Counted from the stretch's first letter, positions 23,530 to 34,200 are shown. The stretch: DNA of 64,000 bases from Chlorops oryzae (GCA_020466095.1 CM035809.1:3114302-3178301), one strand, 5' to 3'. The notes: generated from the sequence alone by a model not told the origin. A program made the numbers and translations.

Positions 23530-23567
23530 TCAAAAAATCGAATTTCTGCCACCGAAATACCACTGTG
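23530..23567 (-). promoter_or_regulatory. RSS-like right end of the Transib element
   Basis: Reading inward: CACAGTG, a 12-13-bp spacer (GTATTTCGGTGG), then CAGAAATTC, a weak nonamer match (5 of 9 at a 13-bp spacing). The left end has the longer ~23-bp spacing, so the two ends are not symmetric. Confidence 0.4.
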
Positions 23568-24028
23568 CGCCGTGTTTCTTTTATAATTTTCTTGCAAGTG
23601 GCATCATAGTGCCACTTTTTGTCTGCCCGTATTGTTGTTGGTAGCTTTCTGGTGAATTTCTCGAATTTGTTGAATTTCCTATTCCTGCTTAAGGTTTTTG
23701 TTGGTAGCTTTTTGGTGAATTTCTCGAAAGAGTTGAGTTTCCTATCCCTGCCTAATGGGGAGTTTCTTATTAGCGGCAGAGGCTTTTCGACGTCGACAGT
23801 TAGACCTACAGTCCTACATGGTTTGAGTATCTGCGACCCCCGCAAATCAGTATTCAATATTGCATTTAAATTGAACGACTTCGTCAGCGATGCACAAATA
23901 CTCTAAGCGCAAAGCTTTTATCGATACTGAAACGAGTACTCAAAAGAGTTCTTAAAACATAATAAAACCAAATAAAAAGCAAGATAATTCGACATAAAAG
24001 GAATTTATATATTTTTAAAATTCATGTT

Positions 24029-24090
24029 CCAAAATGAAACAAGTAAGGGTGTTATAGTAAAGCGAACCAGACCATAGTATACCCTACACA
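24029..24090 (+). repeat. Dispersed tag repeat, copy 3
   Basis: AACAAGTAAGGGTGTTATAG, then a palindrome ending TATACCCTACACAGA. It closely matches the copy at 1925. Confidence 0.6.
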
Positions 24091-24285
24091 GATAAACAGC
24101 TATATATTTTTTAATCGGAGGCTAAAACAAAGCTCAAATTCCTCATTTCACATATGAAGCCAAAGCTTCAAAATAAAATCAATGTGCTGAGGCTGTTTAA
24201 TATACGAAGCCGCAGCTTAGTCGCTGTTCATATTAGGCGACAAATCACCACCGACACAGTTGGTTTGAAAGCGAGGGACGTTCAG

Positions 24286-25042
24286 CATGTAGGACTGTAG
24301 GTCTAACTGTCGACGTCGAAAAGCCTCTGCCGCTAATAAGAAACTCCCCATTAGGCAGGGATAGGAAACTCAACTCTTTCGAGAAATTCACCAAAAAGCT
24401 ACCAACAAAAACCTTAAGCAGGAATAGGAAATTCAACAAATTCGAGAAATTCACCAGAAAGCTACCAACAACAATACGGGTAGACGCAAAGTGGCACTAT
24501 GATGCCACTTGCAAGAAAATTATCAAAGAAACACGGCGTCAGCTCGGTTTTTTATATAGCTTTCAAAGTTATAATTAAAGCTTTAATAAATATATTACGA
24601 TATACTTTTGCTTAATGTGCACGAATGTTTTCATTTTGTAATAAATTGACACACATTTTTGACTACTGCTACGAATTTGATTGTATATAGAATTTAGTAT
24701 TTTTGCTGAAAAAGTGTGATCAAAAAGTTATGTAGACGGGGTAGGACAAAAAAAAACCATTTCTATTTCTCCTTAATATTGAGTTTCCTTGATTATTTTT
24801 ATGTTTTCCAAGCTTTTCATGGCATTTTATGAGTTTGGTAGATATTTTATATGTAATGTACTCGAAAATCTCCCAAAATTAAAATTAAAAGTGGCAATGC
24901 ATTTCACCACAGCAGAGCTAAAGATTTCGCTGCCATAGCGTGCTTCTCTTTTCCTCATGCTATATGCATATGTTGAAGCAGCGTAGCTCTAACACATTGC
25001 AGGGATTAGGAAGAAGAAGAGTTAGACCTATAGTCCTATATG
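24286..25042. mobile_element. Family A MITE, copy 3 (757 bp, complete)
   Basis: Ends CATGTAGGACTGTAGGTCTA and TAGACCTATAGTCCTATATG. Perfect 8-bp duplication ACGTTCAG (24278-24285, 25043-25050). It is the cleanest uninterrupted copy. The body has two 63-bp tandem units near the left end and the GCAGCGTAGCTCTAACACAT block near the right. Confidence 0.95.
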
Positions 25043-25139
25043 ACGTTCAGCGATGCGTTTTTCTCTCATCCCCGTGTGTCACAAGCAACGGGATGATGAC
25101 GATTGTTGATAAGGGGGAGGAGCGGGTCTAAAATGAGCA

Positions 25140-25310
25140 AAAACATGCTGACGTAATATATGGATTTCCCCTATGTCGCTATTTAGACGTAATAAGATCT
25201 GCATGAGAACGAGTTTTTTGTGTTCCCTCGTTCGCACATAATTTGTTTTCCATACAGATGTCTCTGTATCTAAATCTTGACTATTGGGGATAAAAAAAAA
25301 TGTAAGTAAT
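25140..25310 (-). mobile_element. Fragment of the E-family hAT MITE
   Basis: The sequence around GTTCCCTCGTTCGCACATAA and CATACAGATGTCTCTGTATC is the reverse complement of the interior of the MITE at 41143-41572. The diagnostic termini are not visible here, so this is a partial copy. Confidence 0.6.
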
Positions 25311-25506
25311 ATGTAAATGTAAGTTATAAATGTTTGCTTGAAATAAATAGTTGTTTTTTTTTTGTTAAGGAAATGCTATTCAACATATTTCGTTTCAAAT
25401 CAACCAAACATTTTGTTGACTTTTGCAATTTTTGTTCTTCGTTGAATTTTTTTTTAGTGAAAGTTAAGTTTCGTTTCCCTTGGAAAGTGTTGTAAAAAAT
25501 TGAAAC

Positions 25507-25682
25507 GGATATAGAACTATAGCTGCAACTTCGGCAAATTTTGGCGCGTAATGGCATGATTTGGTGAAAAAGTTCAACTTGGTGATCACGCCATATAGTC
25601 GAGTGCTTGTGCGAACCACGTATAGAAGTGTGGTGTACCACGTAATAGCTTTTGGCCGAAGTTGCAGCTATAGTTCTATATG
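25507..25682. mobile_element. Family D MITE, copy 2
   Basis: It is related to 16103-16281 throughout, ending GCAGCTATAGTTCTATATG. The duplication ATTGAAAC (25499-25506, 25683-25690) is perfect, although the first base of the left end is altered (GGATATAG for CATATAG). It sits inside AT-rich DNA with no gene. Confidence 0.88.
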
Positions 25683-25846
25683 ATTGAAACGGAATGATTT
25701 TCTGAAACACCTACACCGGAAGTTGAAAATTTAAATCCTCCTATGCGGGCTTAACACATTTCTCTAATTTTTTTGTTAAATACTCTCCAAGTGAAGATTA
25801 CACTCCGCTGCAGAAAATGGAACCTCTCCGAAATGCGTGTGCAGCC

Positions 25847-28320
25847 CAATTATGATAGATAGATAGAAGATAGAAATTCTTTATTATTAGCATTTTATAT
25901 GCCTTGCAGCCTTCTACATTTGTCATATTTCATCTAAGTTTCTAGTGTCATTTACAATATATTGTTTACATTGACGTTTAAATACATGAATATTATTTTG
26001 AAATTTTATTGTTTGCGGTAGTTCATTGAATATTCTAAGCCCTTTATATAAAATATAATTTTGAGCTGATGTTCTCCTTTGGATTGTTATTCTGAAATCT
26101 TCTGCGTTCCTGAGTCCATACGTTTGCACTTCTCTGACTAAGTTGACTTTTTCGATTAAATATTCTGGCGCGAGATTATATTTTATTTTAAACACCGCTG
26201 TAATTGTGTTTAGCTTGAGCATTTGCCTTATGCTTAACCATTTCAGTGAAGCAAGCATAATTCTTACTAGTGTGTATTTAGTTTTAGTATACATCTCATG
26301 TTTTTATTTTGTAGTTTTTGTAGTCGGTCTATTTGTATTCTATTACAGCTTGTATATATTAGCGTCGCACAGTATGTGAAATGAGGTTTTATCATTGTGT
26401 TTGATATAGTTGTCGCTGTCATTGTGTCCATTTTATTTCTTATGCTCTTCAAAAATCCAATTTTCTTCCCGATTTTTTTGCACATATATTCTATATGATT
26501 TCCCATTTTTATTTCTTCGTCTATCTGAATTCCTAGATATTAGGTGTAGTAAAAAGAAATCCATTATTTTTCCAATAGATGGCGTAATTTATCTGCATCT
26601 CGCGTTGTATAAGTCCGATCGTGTTCCGCTAGGGGGCATTAGAAAGATGACAGTTCCTACTAAAAAAGCTTTTTTGACACTTTTTTGATTGATTGATTCA
26701 GTTTTGTTTGAGAGCTTGTCAAAGATGGACATCAGCAAAGAGAAAATTCGCTACATTTTACAGTTTTTCTTCGATACGGGAGAAATGCAAGCCAGGCGGC
26801 TGAAAATGTGAATAGCGTTTATGGACCTGTACTGTACTGTAACAGCCAATCATGCGCAATTTTGGTTTCGTCGATTCCGTTCCGGTAACTTCGATGCCAA
26901 GGATGCACCACGCACTGGAAGGCCAATTGTCGAAAATGTCGATAAAATCATGGAAATTATCGAGTCCGACCGTCATGTTAGCACTGTTTCGATTGCAAAA
27001 GAGCTAAAGATTGCACAAAAACCGTTTGGAACCATTTGAATAAGGCTGGATACAAAAAGAAGCTCGATGTATGGGTGCCACACGAGTTAACGCAAAAAAA
27101 CCTCATAGACCGAATTTCCATCTGCGAATCGCTGCTGAACCGCAACAAAATCGACGCATTTCTGAAGCGGTTGGTGACTGGTGATGAAAAGTGGGTCACT
27201 TACGACAACGTCAAGCGAAAACGGTCGTGGTCGAAACACGGTGAACCGGCGGAAACGGTGGCCAAGCCAGGATTGACGGCCAGGAAGGTTTTGCTGTGTG
27301 TTTGGTGGGATTGGCAGGGAATTATCTACTATTAGCTGCTCCCATACGGCAAAACTCTTAACTCTGAACTCTACTGTCAACAATTGGACCGTCTGAAGGA
27401 AGCAATCGCCCATAAGCGGCCAGCTTTGGCCAATAGGAGAGGAATTGTGTTCCATCAGTACAACACCAGGCCACACACATCGATAGTGACTCGCCAGAAG
27501 CTCCAAATTTCCTTTTGTGTTGTTGAATTTGGTATTTTACGCTTTATGTATTGATTTTTCTCATAATTTATTTTATTTTTGTACATATTTCTCGCTACTC
27601 TATACATTTCTCAACTTACGGGCGTGGTTAAGAGTTTTGATTTTTTATATGCTTCGATTTTTTTCTTCTTTATTGCACGAAGTGTGTTATTGTACCACTC
27701 ATTTATTTTGTTTGTATCACTCACTTTGATTTTTACGTTTTTTTTGTATCACAGACTTTATTTTACTCTCCAGATGTATAGCACGTTGTTGTATATTGAT
27801 TATTCGACTTGTGGTTGCCAATTCATTTCTTAGCTGATCACCAATATTGTTTCTATTATACTTAAAATAACTTATTGCTATTTTATCACAGAAATTTTTC
27901 GGGTTATCACATTTTATACTTATCATTATGTTTCATGATCGGAGATTTTGGCTTCGTCTTGTATTTTTGCTATAGTATTCGGTATGTTTGTTATGACTAG
28001 ATCGATTAGAGGTCTTGATGTTTGAGTTACTCTTGTGTATTCGTTCACTTTTTGTTTAAGTCCACCATCATTTATTACACTTATGATTTCCCTTTTGAAT
28101 ATATTGTCCTTCATCCAATCAATGTTGAAGTCACCAGCAATTAATATTTTTATGTACCTTACGGTTAAACTTTCCAGGCATTTATAAAATATATCACAGA
28201 ATTCCCTCTCCGAGCTACTGGGCGATCGATACACTCCAACCATAACTAGTTCCATTTTATTTATTGTACATCTTGTTACAATTATCCATTGCTTTAATAA
28301 GCGCGGCATTATACTTGCGT
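25847..28320 (-). pseudogene. Jockey/CR1-like LINE, centre lost and replaced by a mariner
   Basis: Minus-strand fragments appear in the right order. At 28309-27926 is the end of an apurinic-type endonuclease (GVYRSPSS, AGDFNIDWM, LIDLVITN, then SDHET). At 27925-27507 is the linker typical of these LINEs (EWYNNTLRAIKKK...MYKNKINYEKNQYIK, with one stop). At 26539-26270 is the reverse-transcriptase thumb (YLGIQIDEEIKM, MCKKIGKKIGFL, DRLQKLQNKNMRCIL), and at 26294-25923 the C-terminal domain (LKWLSIRQMLKLNT...RNLDEI, stop). The 3' tail is (GATA)n at about 25850-25866. The palm and fingers of the polymerase are missing; the gap coincides with the mariner. Confidence 0.85.
26540..27507 (+). pseudogene. 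Mariner transposon with broken transposase
   Basis: The left end TTAGGTGTAGTAAAAAGAAA follows a TA inside the LINE, as expected for mariner. Transposase pieces are in order. The N-terminus at 26725-26820 is disrupted by frameshift and stop. FDAKDAPRTGRP is at about 26890, and the helix-turn-helix end and AGYKKKLDVWVPHELTQ near 27046-27087. The catalytic block VTGDEKWVTYDNVKRKRSWS (first Asp) is near 27175-27230, then KVLLCVWWDWQGIIYY, then a stop replacing Glu before LLPYGKTLNS. The second catalytic block reads FHQYNTRPHTS, where families normally have HDNA or QDNA, so the catalytic Asp is lost. The reading stops after TRQKL at 27507 and the third acidic block and right terminus are missing. 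The subfamily is close to mellifera/mauritiana types, not resolved. Confidence 0.9.
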
Positions 28321-28599
28321 CCTTTTTCGTCTATTTAAAATAATCGTCGTTAAATATAGAGGTGATTCCCCACACCTGAGCTGTAGAAATAATAAAATCG
28401 CTGATCCTTTTTCGTGACCACTCGAATCCTTCGTACAGGATTCTACTCGGCTGATATATTTATTTCTTATTTTTTTATTTCTCAAAAAAATCTCGCCATA
28501 TATAATAATTTTTTCTAACAGGTCAACTATCTCAAAGCTACATTGATCTCGTATACATGGTTCAAGGCCTAGTTGATCTCATATAAATATCTTTTGCTT

Positions 28600-28800
28600 A
28601 CAATGGTAAAGATTCTGAGCCTTTGCGTATAGCAAATGATGAGTGGACTTTAATAACTTATTTTTCACTACATTTAATGCCTTTGACGGCCATACAGAAG
28701 CTCCAGGAGTTGGGCTTGATTTCCGGCGATGGGGAGTTCCGCTGTCCAGTGGGGAAAACGTCGATGAAGCTAGCTGGATTCCACATCCGGATTAATGTTC
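28600..28800 (+). pseudogene. Merlin transposase N-terminal fragment
   Basis: The frame at 28680-28780 reads PLTAIQKLQELGLISGDGEF and then RCPVGKTSMKLA. This matches the N-terminal part of the Merlin pseudogene at 3849-4987 (RCPVGSTPMKLS) and shows what its frameshifted start should look like. The match ends at about 28780 in unrelated sequence. Only the zinc-ribbon region survives. Confidence 0.7.
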
Positions 28801-28932
28801 TACCTTGTTCGTGATCCTCGCTTGTTTAGAACATTGTCAGGATTGGAATTCAACATTATGAATTCCGAACGAAATATTTTACTGTCTTGTGTTCTTTATT
28901 TGTTTTATATTTAATAATATATTTCTCTTTTT

Positions 28933-30011
28933 CAGTGTTGCCAGGTAGCTCCTCCTAAAAAGCTCCTTAAATCCCCCTAGATTCGAAATGTGCCCCCTAA
29001 AAAGTACGAAATTCGTACTGAATAAAAAAAAGTAATTTGGAAAAAACAACAGCAAATTTGACAGATTCCCTAAATAAATAAAACAATAAACTTCGCATTC
29101 CATGTACTATATTTATACATACGCATATTTTTATTATATTTTCTTCCTCATTTCATAGTTTCGAAAACTCCTCCAACAACTCTTTGTCGAAATCGCTTTG
29201 ATAAATATTATCATTGCAGAACATTTCCAACATTTTTGGTGTCGCTTCGAATTCAATACACCTCTTCTTCAGGAAACCTCGCACGCGCATTATTGCGTCT
29301 GCGGTTCTTACTTCCATTCGATTCCTTAATTTTTCTTTATTTATGTTAAGAACTGAAAACGCCCTTTCCACTGAAGCATTTGAAAACGGCAAGGACAACA
29401 GCGCCACCGCGAGTTCAGCAATATGTCGGAATCGGCCCTCACCACCTGCATCAGTTTTATTAATCGCTCTGGACCAATACTCGTCACAGGTTTCACTTTT
29501 TATTTCTAAACGCTGCAATAAGTTCCACTCCCTTTAAGTCTCATCCACATCGCCACAAACATTTTGAAATGAAACCGCCAAATCGGTTATATTTGTTTTA
29601 AATTGTTGGCATGCGTGTATAGAGCTAAACAAAATGACTTTTTCCAAAATGCTGATATTTTTTGGTACTCTATTTTGAATTTCCTCAATCAATTTCACGT
29701 AGAAGCCCCTGCAACGTTGTTTTATTGCCAGCAGTTGGGTTGAATTACAATGTATGCTTTGGTAATTGAATTCATAACCAAAATTGATGCATTCGGCTGG
29801 CATTACATAATTTTGGAACTCAAATTTGACAAGCTCTCGTTGGTAAACTTTGGCCAGTTGTTGAGGAATTACACCACTTTGAAGGCTCGGATAAAGTAAG
29901 TCATTTAAGTCTTGAAAAAGTTTTGAAGGCTTTGCAGATTCCGACTGGAATAGACCGTTTAGACTGATGACTTTTTTTAATGAGTATTTCAAAAAAAGCA
30001 AATACAATTTG
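28933..30011 (-). mobile_element. hAT transposon, 3' part, cut by a copia LTR
   Basis: The terminus CAGTGTTGCCAGGTAGC at 28933 is a typical hAT end. It is followed inward by the last exon-like part of a hAT transposase on the minus strand. The other terminus is not visible because a copia-type LTR begins at 30012 inside the coding sequence. No matching duplication could therefore be checked. Confidence 0.75.
29153..30007 (-). pseudogene. hAT transposase, C-terminal 280 residues
   Basis: The frame from 30007 to 29534 reads LFLKYSLKKVISLNGLFQSE, an inter-domain motif of BED-type hAT transposases. It continues after one in-frame TAA (at about 29535) through NLLQRLEIKSE to the dimerisation domain ALLSLPFSNASVERAFSVLN and NRMEVRTADAIMRVRG, ending EEFSKL at 29153. 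Loss of the N-terminus is due to the copia insertion at 30011/30012. One stop and a truncation make it inactive. Confidence 0.85.
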
Positions 30012-30201
30012 TGTTAATTTAAGAAAATTATTAGACCGAGAAATTCATAAACTGTTACAAAAGACGTTTATTCAGAACAAACTCATAGAAACGAATAATA
30101 GACAAGAATCGATAAAATAAAAATGTAATAGCAATAATTTTAAAGCCGAACATGCACGTTGCAACATTATAGGGAGTCACCAACCACAAATTATTTGAAC
30201 A
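30012..30201 (-). repeat. Probable 3' LTR of the copia element
   Basis: On the minus strand the 190-bp segment starts TGTTCAAATAATTTG and ends TTAACA. It follows a purine-rich GAGGAGGCG tract (30202-30210) and contains GAATAAACGTC, a likely polyadenylation signal. It lies 37 bp past the RNase H stop codon. No 5' LTR is left to confirm the exact ends. Confidence 0.6.
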
Positions 30202-30237
30202 CGCCTCCTCAACGTGAATGCTCGTTTACATAAAATT

Positions 30238-30909
30238 TCATAATAACTTTAATGACTTTACAAACTTTGAATGTTTTAAATTTGACAAATTTTTGGTAAA
30301 AATATCCGCAATCATTTCTTCTGTAGGACAATAAACCAGCTCAACTTCCTTTCGTTTTACAATATCTCGAATATGGGGGAACTTTATATCAATGTGCTTG
30401 CTTCTATTATATAGCACGGGGTTGCAAGCCAACTTCATAGCACCTTGGTTGTCGACATTTATCTTCAAAGGTTTTTCAGAACTTTCGTCAAGTTCCTTCA
30501 GCAAACGTTTCAAAAAAATCGCTTCTTTCGCTGCATTAGACACCGATATGCACTCTGCTTCCGTACTACTGAGTGCTACTACAGGCTGTTTCTTGGATAC
30601 CCACGAAATTGGACCATTTTGGGAAAAGAATACGTAGCCACTACAAGATTTTCGATCAACGGTATTCCCTGCCCAATCCGCATCGGCATAGCCAATTAAG
30701 TCTTCGGAATCTGCACAAAAACAAAGTTTCATATTAATAGAATTTTTCAGGTACCTGAGCACATTTTTCGTAGCCTTCATGTGCTCTTCATAAGGGTCCA
30801 CATTTCGTTGAGCCAGCTTTGTAACAGAATGAAGTGAATTAGGTCGGGTTGTTAATTCAAGGTACATCAGTGCGCCTACCGATGAGTATATCATCCACGT
30901 ATACCGCAC
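30238..30909 (-). pseudogene. Copia RNase H domain
   Basis: Residues show the copia RNase H layout. These are SVGALMYLELTTRPN (end of the connection), YLKNSINMKLCF, the active-site block GYADADWAGNTVDRKSCSGY, QPVVALSSTEAECISVSNAA with the catalytic Glu, and INVDNQGAMKLA with a further Asp. It ends in RSKHIDIKFPHIRD and EEMIADIFTKNL. The frame is open but separated from the reverse transcriptase by a frameshift and deletion near 30910-30950, so it is a remnant of pol. Confidence 0.92.
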
Positions 30910-30952
30910 ATATCACAAACTCGCCCTGAAAATGCATTTTATATAAACATGG

Positions 30953-31262
30953 CTAATTTTCACATGCTAAAAATCCAATTGATCCCAGGACTTCATCCAG
31001 CTTGGCGTTCCATTCTCTTCCGGATTGTTTGAGACCGTATATAGCTTTGTGCAGCTTCAAAACCTTGGTTGGATATTTTTGGTCCTCAAAACCTTCCGGC
31101 TGATGCATGTATATTACCAGTCTAAGTGAAGAATATCTCAATACAGGCGAAAAAGTGTCTTTGTAATACACTCCAAAGCGCTGATTGCAACCTTTTGCAA
31201 CAAGCCTTGCCTTATAACGCTCGATTTTGCCATTTTCATCTCTTTTAAGAGCAAAGCACATG
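30953..31262 (-). pseudogene. Copia reverse transcriptase, N-terminal part
   Basis: It starts CFALKRDENGKIERYKARLV and continues AKGCNQRFGVYYKDTFSPVL and HKAIYGLKQSGREWNAKLDE, the fingers/palm entry of copia reverse transcriptase. The segment containing the YVDD active site is absent: the frame stops near 30953 and RNase H follows. The first residues abut the duplication flanking a family A MITE. Confidence 0.9.
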
Positions 31263-31270
31263 ATGTGAAC

Positions 31271-32026
31271 CATGTAGGACTGTAGGTCTAACTGTCGACG
31301 TCGAAAAGCCTCTGCCGCGATGGGGATATACACCATTAGGCAGGCATAGGAAATTCAACAAATTGGGGAAATTCACCAAAAAGCTACCAACAAAAACCTT
31401 AGGCAGGAATAGGAATATCAACAAATTCGAGAAATTCACCAAAAAGCTACCAACAACAATACGGGTAGACACAAACTGGCACTATGATGCCACTTGCAAG
31501 AAAATTATCAAAGAAACACGGCGTCAGCTCGGTTTTTTATATTGCTTGAAAAGTTCATAATTGAAACTTTATTAAATTTATTACGATATGTTTTTGCTTA
31601 ATGGGCACGAATGTTTCCATTTTGTAATAAATTTACATACATTTTTGACTACGGCTACGAATTTAATTGTACATAGAATTTAGCATTTTTGCTGAAATAG
31701 TGTGATCAAAAAGTTATGTGGACAGGGTAGGACTAAAAAACAATTTCTGTTTCTCCTTGATATTGCGATTCCTTGATTATTTTTATATTTTTCAAGCTTT
31801 TCATATGATTTTATGAGTTTGGTAGATATTTTATATGTAATGTACTCGAAAATCTCCCAAAATTAAAAAGAAAAGTGGCAATGCATTTCACCACAGCAGA
31901 GCTAAAGATTTCGCTGCCATTGCATGCGTCTCTTTTCCTCATGCTATATGCCTATGTTGAAGCAGCGTAGCTCTAACACATTGCAGGGATTAGGAAGAAG
32001 AAGAGTTAGACCTACAGTCCTACATG
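31271..32026. mobile_element. Family A MITE, copy 4 (756 bp, complete)
   Basis: Ends CATGTAGGACTGTAGGTCTA and TAGACCTACAGTCCTACATG. Perfect duplication ATGTGAAC (31263-31270, 32027-32034). It inserted into the copia element after the latter had already lost integrase. Confidence 0.95.
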
Positions 32027-32034
32027 ATGTGAAC

Positions 32035-32500
32035 TTGCTCCTGAGTCAACATAAAATGTTGTGTTATCGAACTTTTCTAAATCAGCTGCTGCTAACACAG
32101 ACAGAGACAGCTCTCCTTTTTCTTTTTGATTTTTTTTTCGATGGACATGATCGTGCGTAATGCCCTTCTTCGCCGCACTCAAAACATTTCCCCTTAAATT
32201 TTCTTTCTTTGTCTTCGTAGTTTTTCTTACTAGTTTTGTCTCTTTTCTTCTGATTATTACGAACCGCTAGAACTTGCTGACATTCTATACCTCCGTTACT
32301 CATGTTCTCTTTTTGGAAACGCCGTTCCCCTTCTTCTAGAAGCTTCGCTTTTAAAACGTCAAGTGACGGTAAAAAATCGCGTGTTTCCATTGCTATTACG
32401 AAATTCTCGTAACTCTTCGGCAAACTTGAAAGCAGCATGATTGAAAGCAGCTCCGCGTATTTCAATACCAGCATCTGCCAGTTTTTCAGCAACTTCGCTG
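32035..32500 (-). pseudogene. Copia gag C-terminus with zinc knuckle, and protease start
   Basis: The minus frame includes SLPKSYENFVIAMETRD and LKAKLLEEGERRFQKE, then the CCHC zinc knuckle CFECGEEGHYARSC and a lysine-rich stretch. In the next frame, at about 32075-32035, is FYVDSGASSH, the copia protease active site (DSGAS). A small deletion shifts the frame upstream of LLSIMLLSS. The gag N-terminal half lies on the other side of the MITE ending at 35178. Confidence 0.9.
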
Positions 32501-32731
32501 CACTGAGCGAACTTAGCTATGATTTTTTTTAAAAGGGCGCATTGTTATTCACAGTCCTTTTGATTTTCGAGCAGAACAAAAAATTCAAAATAAAAATGGT
32601 TGAGTCAACAATATTTTGGGTTGATTTAAAAGGAAATATGTTTAATAACATTTCTTTGCGTTCGGTATAATTCTCATTTGTTTTATAAAATAGGACATAT
32701 AAGACATTTATTCATCTTGGAACTTTTTAAG

Positions 32732-34181
32732 CATATAGTAATATAGAGGACACCATATAGTACTATAGGTCTAACTGTCGACGTCGAAAGGCCTCTGCCG
32801 CTAAAAAGAAACTCCCCATTAGGCAGGGATAGGAAACTCAACTCTTTCGAGAAATTCACCAAAAAGCTACCAACAAAAACCTTAAGCAGGAATAGGAAAT
32901 TCAACTCTTTCGAGAAATTCACCAGAAAGCTACCAACAACAATACGGGTAGACACAAAGTGGCACTATGATGCCACTTGCAAGAAAATTATCAAAGAAAC
33001 ACGGCGTCAGCTCGGTTTTTTATATTGCTTGAAAAGTTCATAATTGAAAGTTTATTAAATGTATTACGATATGTTTTTGCTCAATGAGCACGAATGTGTT
33101 CATTTTTTAATAAATTGATATACATTTTTGACTACGGCTACGAATTTGATTGTACATAGAATTTAGTATTTTCGCTGAAACAGTGTGATCAAAAAGTTAA
33201 GTGGACAGGGCAGAACTAAAAAAACAATTTATTTTTCTCCTTGATATTGAGTTTCCTTGATTATTTTTATGTTGTCCAAGCTTTTCATGGCATTTTATGA
33301 GTTTGGTAGATATTTTATATGTAATGTACTCGAAAATCGCCCAAAATTAAAAATAAAAGTGGCAATGCATTTCACCACAGCAGAGCTAAATATTTCGCTG
33401 CCATAGCATGCTTCTCTTTTCCTCATGCCTTATGCCTATATTGAAGCAGCGTAGCTCTAACGCATTGCAGGGATTAGGAAGAAGAAGAGTTAGACCTATA
33501 GTACTATATGGAGGACACTTACAACAACAACCGAATTCCGTGGTGAACTAGTGATGCAATAAGTTTTTGAGTATTCACTTAATTTTGTAACTAAACATAC
33601 TTGCGATGAAATTTTTTAATGTTTTCTTTTTAATGTAAAACTTTTTAAAATTTCTATGATAGTTTATGCAATTCTGTACCTTTTTCATTCAGAAGATCTC
33701 CAAAAATATATAGTTTATGCATTCTGTTTATCATGATTTGTCATAAATACTTAAGCCACTAGTTATGTATCGAGCAATTTTAGTTATGATATCACTGAAT
33801 ATTTCATATCAGCTGTTCTGTAGTGGAATTGAAACTTTTTGTTAATCGGTCATATTCGACGCATGAGTACTCTCCTTTAGCGTTCCTCAATAATATGAGC
33901 TAAATTTTATCTAATTATTTTTAATTGTATAAAAATAACATATTTTGCTGTAAAATATAATGAGCTCTTATGAAAAACCTTTGATTAACACTTGCATATA
34001 TCTGATTTTTAACAAAAATTTTAGTTCATGTTACAAGATTATAAAATATTTGTTAGACCGGAACCGGAGTTTTCAGGGGGCGTGCTACGTTTTTGATTTT
34101 TCCATAAGAATGCATGCACAGGGGGCCTACTTCAATTCAACACACACGTTTTTTGCCAAGTGCCATCTATAGTACTATATG
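32732..34181. mobile_element. Family C MITE (CATATAGTA ends) hosting family A
   Basis: Ends CATATAGTAATATAG and CTATAGTACTATATG. Perfect 8-bp duplication TTTTTAAG (32724-32731, 34182-34189). About 685 bp after removing the A copy. Its terminal bases resemble those of families A and D, but the interior is different. ORFs inside (for example 33960-34172) have no recognised domain. Confidence 0.88.
32754..33510. mobile_element. Family A MITE, copy 5 (757 bp, complete)
   Basis: Ends CATATAGTACTATAGGTCTA and TAGACCTATAGTACTATATG. Perfect duplication GAGGACAC (32746-32753, 33511-33518). It inserted 14 bp inside the left end of element C. Confidence 0.95.
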
Positions 34182-34200
34182 TTTTTAAGCATTGCGAAAG

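Larger units (their letters stand above)
20519..23567 (-). mobile_element. Transib transposon, near-complete (3.05 kb)
   Basis: Both ends are CACAGTGGTATT inverted repeats. The 5-bp duplication CGCCG (20514-20518, 23568-23572) is confirmed against uninterrupted copies of the host MITE, which read ACGACGCCGTGTTTC. Five-base GC-rich duplications and CACxxTG heptamers are the hallmark of Transib, the superfamily related to RAG1. The interior encodes a two-exon RAG1-like transposase on the minus strand. It is one of the best-preserved elements in the window. Confidence 0.95.
20010..23820. mobile_element. Family A MITE, copy 2, hosting a Transib element
   Basis: Left end CATATAGGACTATAGGTCTA, right end AGACCTACAGTCCTACATG, perfect 8-bp duplication GTTTGAGT (20002-20009, 23821-23828). 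The A sequence is interrupted at 20519-23567 by the Transib transposon. Without that insertion and its 5-bp duplication it is about 757 bp, the family length. No protein of its own. Confidence 0.93.

Noticed and set aside
23348..23906. ORFs of 169 aa (minus) and 95 aa (plus) around 23.4-23.9 kb
   Set aside because: They run across the Transib right end and the tandem-repeat part of family A; the VGSFLVNFSK repeats come from the 63-bp DNA repeat and recur in other A copies.
30392..30699. Two plus-strand ORFs of 81 and 84 aa
   Set aside because: Antisense shadows of the copia RNase H domain.
31245..31560. Small ORFs with repeated KLPTK / FLVNFS patterns
   Set aside because: They are translations of the same 63-bp repeat in family A copy 4, open by virtue of unit length only.
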